A DNA stretch of 64,000 bases, taken from Sophora flavescens. Lineage: Eukaryota; Streptophyta; Magnoliopsida; Fabales; Fabaceae. The notes beneath the pieces were generated by a model. The model had not been told where the DNA came from, did no database searches, and saw nothing but the letters and a program-made list of their open reading frames with translations. Below are positions 58,345-64,000 of this stretch, piece after piece. The DNA is taken from positions 217,722,103 to 217,786,102 of the forward strand of contig CM061063.1 of NCBI GenBank assembly GCA_030762895.1, given 5' to 3'. Position 1 is the stretch's first letter. Each line of letters starts with the position of its first letter. The position numbers were made by a program, and so were the translations under genes.

Positions 58345-58818
58345 GGAAAGGGCTTAGTCATAGAGCTACTTTTGAAGTGATTCTAGTAGTGTCGTTTGTG
58401 ACGATGTCGATAGTGGACTCAAGTAGAGTTTCCACTAGATCCCGTCAGTTGGGTTTATCCTTCTCACGATGTACGAGAGATGATGGTCTTTTATATTTTA
58501 GTTTGGCAACCTTGGAATGTCTGGGAGTTGGTGTTATCGTTAATGGAGCTGTGTCTCCATAGCTTTATATTGGGTCTACATATTTTTTTGTTTTTTGGTT
58601 ATGAGTTGGGTTGAGTGTTATTGTAAATGACTTTCGAACTTATAATCTTAATTATGACTACGAAATATTTTATTGAACAGTCACTTGATTCCAAGTATTC
58701 ATATTGATGTCTTGTGAAAAAGAAAAAAAATTACCCCATTATATTACAGGAATTTAATTAACCTACTTTTCAGCCTTAAAATGTCACGGAAAATGTAGCG
58801 CTCGAGAAAGGTGTTACA
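58345..58818 (+). repeat. 3' LTR of element D, second part
   Basis: Resumes the LTR interrupted at 53425 and matches 47114-47621 of the 5' LTR, apart from a ~30-bp difference near 47330-47360. Ends GTGTTACA. Confidence 0.87.
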
Positions 58819-59364
58819 CTGCATCGCATAACATGCATGTTGATATGATGAATATGATATGATTGTGATACTTTGGTTGTTATTATGTTTTTATATGCTA
58901 TGTATATATTATATGTAATGCATGCTCATCTTGCTAACTACTTCCTTGCTGTTATGTTCATATATATGTTTCTTACTCCCCGTCTTCTGTTATTTGCTTT
59001 GCATGTATCTCTTCGGTTATGCAGAGGACGGTGAACAGCTTATTGAGGAGTGACTCTGAGGAGCCGCTACGTGTAGTTAGGACTTATGTTTAGTTTACGT
59101 TGTTTATTCGAATGTTCAGAATATGGTTATACCAGCTCTGCAATGTGACATCAGGGTTGGGTTTCGTTTTTATGTTCTAGTTATTATTCCTTTTAAAACT
59201 GTTTTTATTTCCGCGTTATGAGATCTTGTTTCAGTGTGGTATCCTTTACCCGTTTGTTTTCTTTTAATAATAAATGATATGCATGTGTTTATTTTAATTT
59301 CAAAAATTAAATATTTCCTTCTATGTATTGTTTTATAAATATATACGGGGTAGAGGGTGTCACA
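58819..59364 (+). repeat. LTR fragment of a further gypsy-type element
   Basis: Plus-strand reading ends GGGGTAGAGGGTGTCACA, like the 3' border of Tekay-type LTRs, but no primer site follows. The left border abuts element D. Could be a truncated or solo LTR cut by later insertions. The reverse orientation (an LTR starting TGTGACACCC on minus) is also possible. Confidence 0.5.
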
Positions 59365-60507
59365 AAATCTCCATGTTTTATAGAAACGAGAAATAATCCT
59401 TTAATTTCAGCTTCATATTAACTATACATAAACACTCATAGATCATTCCCCAGGGTCCTTGACTAAACCTTTTGGCATTAACCTTGCCTCTCATCACTAT
59501 CGTTTAGTTATATGAACAAAAGGGAAAAACCTCCCTTAACATCAACATTAACAGATTTATTGTTTATTTATCATATTGTTCACAACACTAACCAACAACC
59601 AATTCATGATAATTTCATCATCATAAATCACCCAATCATGGCATATCATCAAATTAATATATTTATAGCAAACAACATATTATCAATCATGCCAAACATC
59701 AACATCATAACAAAGTAGGCATATAGGCAACAAATAGACATATAGGCATTTTATCAAATACTAGGGTCATGGGTAACCCTACATCTTACACCACCCCCAA
59801 GCCTACATATTCATACTATCCCTTCTCCCCATACCTGGTATGAAGATTTCCCTTTTTAAACCGATGAAGACTCTAAATTGGTTCCCACGAATGACTCAAG
59901 CCTTGGCCAACACAAAAAGGTTAACCAATTAGTTCCCAATTCACATAAAGGAAACGGAATTAAAGAGAGGGAAGAACCACTACCTTTCTATTGGCACTTA
60001 GAATGTGATTTGACTCTCCCAAACAAGAACGGAACACCAAAAACCATTGGGTTCAAAGGAAAGGGATGGAGAGGCTGCCGTCACACTTAGGATGCCGAAA
60101 GTGCCAAAATGAGGGTTAATACTCGTAAACCTCGCTGAACGACTCGTTTATATAGAGTCTAACTCGAGAACGACCATGCTCCCCATTAAGCACGATCGTG
60201 CTTAACATTGGCACAAGGTCGTGCTCACTTAAGCAAGATCAGGCAAAAAGACCGTCAAGCGAGGGGTGTTTCTGACACGGTCATGCTCCCCTTGAGCACG
60301 GCCGTGCTCGTGGTTTCAGCAACCACTGAATACGCCAGATGAGCACCGGCATGCTGATACATGAGCACAGCCGTGGCCATGCATCAGGAAGGGATTTTTA
60401 GCTTAAAATCCCACTTAGCCTTTTCTAAACATTCCTAAGCATACTTCTAACAAGAAAACACGCAAACAACACAAAGAAGCGCTTATAACGAAAAACAGGG
60501 TGTTACA
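59365..60507 (-). repeat. 3' LTR of element F
   Basis: On the minus strand it starts TGTAACACCCTG at 60507. The far end is uncertain because the TGTCACA at 59358-59364 could close either this LTR or the fragment on the left. It contains perfect palindromes AAGCACGATCGTGCTT (60188-60203) and GAGCACGGCCGTGCTC (60294-60309). Confidence 0.75.
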
Positions 60508-60544
60508 ATTCCACCCCCTTATAAAAATTTTGTCCTCAAAATTT
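60508..60544 (-). other. Polypurine tract and pre-LTR hairpin of element F
   Basis: On the minus strand AAATTTTG-AGGA-CAAAATTT is a perfect 8-bp stem with an AGGA loop (60525-60544), directly after the pol stop codon, then AAGGGGGTGGAAT, then the LTR, 17 nt later. Confidence 0.7.
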
Positions 60545-61369
60545 CTACTCACCTCGAACAAAAAGGTGTGGGTATGCCTCCATCATCTTGCTCTCAAGCT
60601 CCCATGTATCACTTTCCTCAGTTGCCCCACTCCAAACGACTTTAACCCAAGGGATCTCCTTGCCTCTCAGCTGCTTCACCCTTCGATCCTCAACTCAAAG
60701 GGGTAGTACATCAAAAGTGAAGTTCTCTTTCAACGGAATGGTATCTGGTACTATCACATGGCTAGGATCATGAATGTACTTTCTAAGTTGTGACACATGG
60801 AAAACATTATGAAGTTTGGACAAGAAGGGTGGCAAGGCTATTTGGTAAGCAACTTCACCGACTCTTTTAAGAATTTGGTAAGGGCCACTAAATTTGGGAG
60901 TAAGTTTCTTCGCTTTCATCACTCTACCAACCCCAGTTGTTGGATTAACTCTCAAGAATATATGATCACCCTCCTGGAATTCGAGTGCCTTCCTCCTTTT
61001 GTCATGGTAGCTCTTTTGCCTACTCTGTGCTGCTTTTATCTTTTCCCGAATCATCCTCACTTTTTCTGTGGTTTCTTGCACTATCTCTAGTCCTAGCACC
61101 ATATTGTCACTAGGTTCATTCCAACACAAAGGTGCCCTGCATATCCTCCCATAAAGAACTTCATAGGGTGCCGTCCCAATACTGGAATGGAAGCTATTGT
61201 CGTAGGTGAACTTTACCAAGGGCAAAAACTTGTCCCAATTACCTGACTGTTCTAGCACACAAACTCTCAACAAGTCCTCTAAGGACTGGATGGTCCTCTT
61301 AGACTGACCGCCAGTCTGTGGGTGGTAAGCTGAACTTAGTCTAAGCTTGGTCCCTAAAGCCTCATGCAA
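60545..61369 (-). pseudogene. Integrase core end, C-terminal domain and chromodomain of element F
   Basis: HEALGTKLRLSSAYHPQT begins the block. The catalytic Glu is replaced by Lys (GGQSKRT for the usual GQSERT). Then SSIGTAPYEVLYGRICRAPL, KLTPKFSGPYQILKRVG, NVFHVSQLRKYIHDPSH, a stop near 60695, and the chromodomain-like tail VKQLRGKEIPWVKVVW, TWELESKMMEAYPHLF with the pol stop at 60545-60547. Confidence 0.9.
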
Positions 61370-61375
61370 ACTATT

Positions 61376-61594
61376 CTAGAACCTAGAGGTAAATCTAAGG
61401 TCTCTATATGACACTATGCTAGAGGATAAACCATGTAGCCTAACTATATCTTTGATGTACAACCTGGTAAACGTTTCTATGGGATATTCCATGTTCATAG
61501 GGATGAAATAGGCAGACTTAGTCAATCTATCCACAACAACCCATATAGCATCACAACCAACTGGAGTCCTAGGTAGTCCAGATACAAAATCCAT
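61376..61594 (-). pseudogene. Integrase catalytic core, first part, element F
   Basis: MDFVSGLPRTPVGCDAIW, VVVDRLTKSAYF (first catalytic Asp kept), then IVSYRDLRFTSRF where the usual SDRDPRF has its first, catalytic Asp changed to Tyr. The following stop (TAG) stands where Trp is expected. Confidence 0.9.
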
Positions 61595-61615
61595 GGAGTT
61601 ACTATTCCATTTCCA

Positions 61616-61921
61616 TTATGGGATACTTAAAGGTTGCAATTTTCCTGAAGGCTTTTGGTGCTCTATCTTCGCCTTTTGGCACACTAAGCAAGCGTAAACA
61701 AACTCAGCTACATCCTTTTTCATCCTAGGCCACCAAAACATACGATTAAGGTCTTGGTACATCTTAGTGGCACCTGGGTGAACACTCAAACCACCTATAT
61801 GTCCTTCTTTGAGGATCAACTTCCTAAGCTCAGGAACATCTGGTATACAAACTCTATCATTGAATCTCAAAACTCCATCACTTTCTTCCTTGAAACTAAG
61901 GTCTCTACCCTTAGCAAGCAA
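61616..61921 (-). pseudogene. Integrase zinc-binding domain of element F
   Basis: HIGGLSVHPGATKMYQDLNR, FWWPRMKKDVAEFV and CLVCQKAKIEHQKPSG give the complete HHCC finger. Open over about 100 codons. Confidence 0.9.
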
Positions 61922-62152
61922 CTCCCTCTATTCTAAGAGAAACTTATCTATCTTTTGGCCTTCTCTCACTTGATCCATCAAACTGTTGGCAACCTTCAAG
62001 GTTCCAGGCCTAATACTCTTAGGGGTAACTTCCCAAGCTAAACTCAGATCTCTAAACTCCTATATCAAATCCATCTCACTAACCATCAAAGTGGAGACGT
62101 GCAAGGTTTTCCTACTCAAAGCATCTACCACTACATTGGCTTTTCTTGGGTG

Positions 62153-62368
62153 TTAGGACAACTCAAAATCACAGTCCTTAAGGAATTTCATCCATCTACG
62201 TTGCCTCATATTGAGTTCTTTCTGGTCAAACAAATATTTCAAACTCTTATGATCACTAAAGACCTCAAACTTAGCTCCAAAAAGGTAATGCCTCCAAATC
62301 TTTAAGGCAAACACCACCGCTCCTAATTCTAGGTCATGGGTAGTGTAGTTCTTCTCATGGGTTTTCAT
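62153..62368 (-). pseudogene. RNase H domain of element F
   Basis: KNYTTHDLELGAVVFALKIW, FEVFSDHKSLKYLFDQKELN and MRQRRWMKFLKDCDFEL. It closes early at a TAA where the family has a Tyr or His before HPGKANVV. The first catalytic Asp lies upstream at about 62430 in a stretch with stops. Confidence 0.88.
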
Positions 62369-62760
62369 CTACCTAGAATCATAAGCCACTACCCTACCAT
62401 CCTGCATCAATACTCCACCTAAACCTTACTTAGAAGCATCGCAGTGCACTACGAAAGGTCTACTAGGATCGGTTAAAACCAACACTGGTGCTAATGTCAA
62501 CCTATCCATCAAGGTTTGGAAACTCTCCTCACACTTAGAGTCCCACACAAAGAGCTTCCTTTCTTGGTGAGACAGGTCAAGGGTAAAGCTATCTTAGAGA
62601 AACCTTCTATGAACCTCCTATAGTACCCCGCTAAACCCATGAAACTCCTAATCTTGGTCACTGTCTTTGGCGCTTCCCACTGGAGCAGCGTCTCTACTTA
62701 AGTCAGATCCACGACCATCCAACCTTTAGAGATGACGTGGCCTAAGAAACTCACCTCCTC

Positions 62761-63156
62761 TTACCAAAACTTGTACTTAGACAACTTAGCATACAACTGC
62801 TTCTCCTTAAGGGTCTGTAAGACAACCCTCAAGTGTTCCTCATGTTCCTCCTTGGTCTTGGAGTACACTAAGATGTCATCTATGAAAACCACAACAAACT
62901 TATCCAAGTAAGGGTGAAAGGTCTTGTTCATATAGTCCATGAACACAACAGGATCATTAGTCACACCAAAGGGCATAACTAAGTACTCATAGTGACCATA
63001 ACGCGTCCTAAACGCTATCTTCGGGATGTCATCAGACTTAACCCGAATCTGATGGTACCCTGACCTCAAATATATCTTAGAGAAGACACAATCTCCTATC
63101 AACTGGTCCATAAGATCATCAATCCTAGGGAGGGGATACCGATTCTTAATGGTCAC
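62761..63156 (-). pseudogene. Reverse transcriptase core of element F
   Basis: YPLPRIDDLMDQLIG, SGYHQIRVKSDDIPKIAFRT, YGHYEYLVMPFGVTN and the catalytic FVVVFIDDILVYSK with both Asp kept. Upstream, RLCVDYR is followed by a stop where Gln is expected (CAG to TAG). Confidence 0.92.
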
Positions 63157-63165
63157 TTTGTTGAG

Positions 63166-63495
63166 CTACCGATAGTCCACACACAATCTCATGCTGCCAT
63201 CTTTCTTCTTCACCAACAACATTGGTGCTCCCCACGGGGACACGCTAGGCCTAATTAACTGCTTCTGCATCAGGTCCTCTATCTGTTTCTTTAACTCAGC
63301 TAGCTCTAGAGGAGACATCCTATAAGGTGCTATGGATATAGGCCTAGTGCCAGGCACTAAGTCTATGGTGAACTCCACATCTCTCTTCGGGGGTAAGTTA
63401 TAAACATCCCCCGGAAACACTTCAGGAAATTCTTGCACGACAGACAAGCTTCCAACATCAAAAGGGCTCTCTAGTTCTAGGGAAGATAGCATCAT
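63166..63495 (-). pseudogene. Reverse transcriptase N-terminal part of element F
   Basis: FPEVFPGDVYNLPPKRDVEF, PISIAPYRMSPLELAELKKQ and SPWGAPMLLVKKKDGSMRLC. Continues into the core after one stop. Confidence 0.9.
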
Positions 63496-63669
63496 GTAAA
63501 CTTGGGTCTCTTATTTCATTGAAGCCTTAACTTGGTTGGCACAGCGAAACCTAGGATCCTTAGACTCCATAAGAGTTTCAAAAACAATGGTTTTATCAAA
63601 ACAGTTCAAGAGGACGTGGTTGGAAGATAATCAGTCCATACCAATAATACCATAAAGGTCCTTTAGGGG

Positions 63670-63960
63670 TTAGCATACAAGATCAACAATAAAACTTCTA
63701 CCATCTATGGTAATATGACAATTCTTGCATGCATGAGAAGTAAGAATAGGTTTATTTGTGGGTGTGGCAACAATCAAATCATAGTCAAGGAGGGTCACAA
63801 GCAACTTAAGAGTTTTGACACATTCATGTGATATAAAAGAATGGGTCGCACCCGAATCAAACAAAATAGTTAAAGGAGATCCATCAATGAGGCACATACC
63901 TTGGATCAAGTCCTCGAACTCGGAGGCCACGACTCCACTAAAAGTAAAGACTCTTCCCAT
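63670..63960 (-). pseudogene. Protease domain of element F
   Basis: MGRVFTFSGVVASEFED leads into the aspartic protease site LFDSGATHSFISHECVK. The frame closes at 63670, before the second conserved block, and further stops follow to 63496. Confidence 0.88.
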
Positions 63961-64000
63961 GGTCTTCAGTCGGTTGGCTTGAGGTTTCTGATTCTTGCTA

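Larger units (their letters stand above)
46440..58818 (+). mobile_element. Element D: pol-less gypsy-type derivative
   Basis: 5' LTR part (about 46440-47621), primer site (47627), about 2 kb of internal sequence with zinc-knuckle traces only, pre-LTR hairpin (49603-49619), 3' LTR 49639-53425, then after element E, 58345-58818, ending AAAGGTGTTACA. The 3' LTR without E is about 4.26 kb. The 5' LTR lacks roughly its first 3 kb and has a 60-bp internal deletion. Same primer, leader and hairpins as A-C. Confidence 0.87.
59358..64000 (-). mobile_element. Element F: Tekay-type gypsy chromovirus on the minus strand, partial
   Basis: Minus-strand order from the window end: protease, RT, RNase H, integrase, chromodomain, hairpin, polypurine tract, 3' LTR (60507 down to about 59358-59375). 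The gag and 5' LTR lie outside the window. Many in-frame stops and lost catalytic residues show it is old. Confidence 0.9.

Noticed and set aside
58819..59364. Reading this block as the left end of element F's LTR
   Set aside because: Its plus-strand end (GGGGTAGAGGGTGTCACA) fits a plus-oriented LTR border better, but the orientation cannot be settled without other copies, so it is kept as a separate fragment with modest confidence.

Overview
This window looks like an intergenic, heterochromatin-like stretch of a dicot plant nuclear genome. A legume is a reasonable guess from the retroelement families, but nothing here proves it. It is AT-rich, it contains introns, and nearly all of it consists of nested transposable elements. 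I see no intact host gene. Two host-gene relics stand out: a pentatricopeptide-repeat (PPR) gene at 17311-19060 with a frameshift and two internal stops, and fragments of a REM/VRN1-like B3-domain gene on the minus strand at 45320-45820.

Layout. (A) 1-13226: a decayed Ty3/gypsy chromovirus of Tekay/Del type, with gag, protease, RT, RNase H, integrase and chromodomain, flanked by LTRs of about 4.6 kb. Its 5' LTR is truncated and fused to the pol end of a second copy. 13227-17310: degenerate intergenic DNA. 17311-19060: PPR pseudogene. 19487-20266 and 20976-23075: two non-autonomous Mutator-like elements, each with a 9-bp target-site duplication (TSD). The first holds a GC-rich, possibly captured segment. 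The second is a fold-back element of inverted ~240-bp arrays. (B) ~23375-45144: a gypsy derivative without working coding capacity; its 3' LTR is split by (C) 29208-43705, a gag-only derivative (TSD GTGTG). The 3' LTR of C is in turn split by a CACTA transposon at 38904-43208 (TSD TAT) that carries a multi-exon Ulp1/C48-peptidase-like gene. 45145-46440: B3 relic. (D) ~46440-58818: another pol-less gypsy derivative; its 3' LTR is split by (E) 53426-58339, a minus-strand Athila/Tat-type gag-only element (TSD GTAAG). 58819-59364: LTR fragment. (F) ~59358-64000: a minus-strand Tekay-type element with a decayed pol, running off the window end.

How the parts relate. A and F carry the enzymatic pol domains. 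B, C and D lack usable pol but keep the same tRNA-iMet primer site, the same conserved leader, and the same two small RNA hairpins. One hairpin lies about 91 nt after the start of the primer site. The other lies just before the 3' LTR, 19 nt away in A, C, D and E. The stems differ in sequence between elements, with compensating changes, so both hairpins look like cis-acting signals that let defective copies be copied or packaged by proteins made elsewhere. B, C and D also share a non-coding internal module that I do not see in A, which suggests one non-autonomous lineage rather than three separate deletions. These shared structures are the most interesting content of the window.
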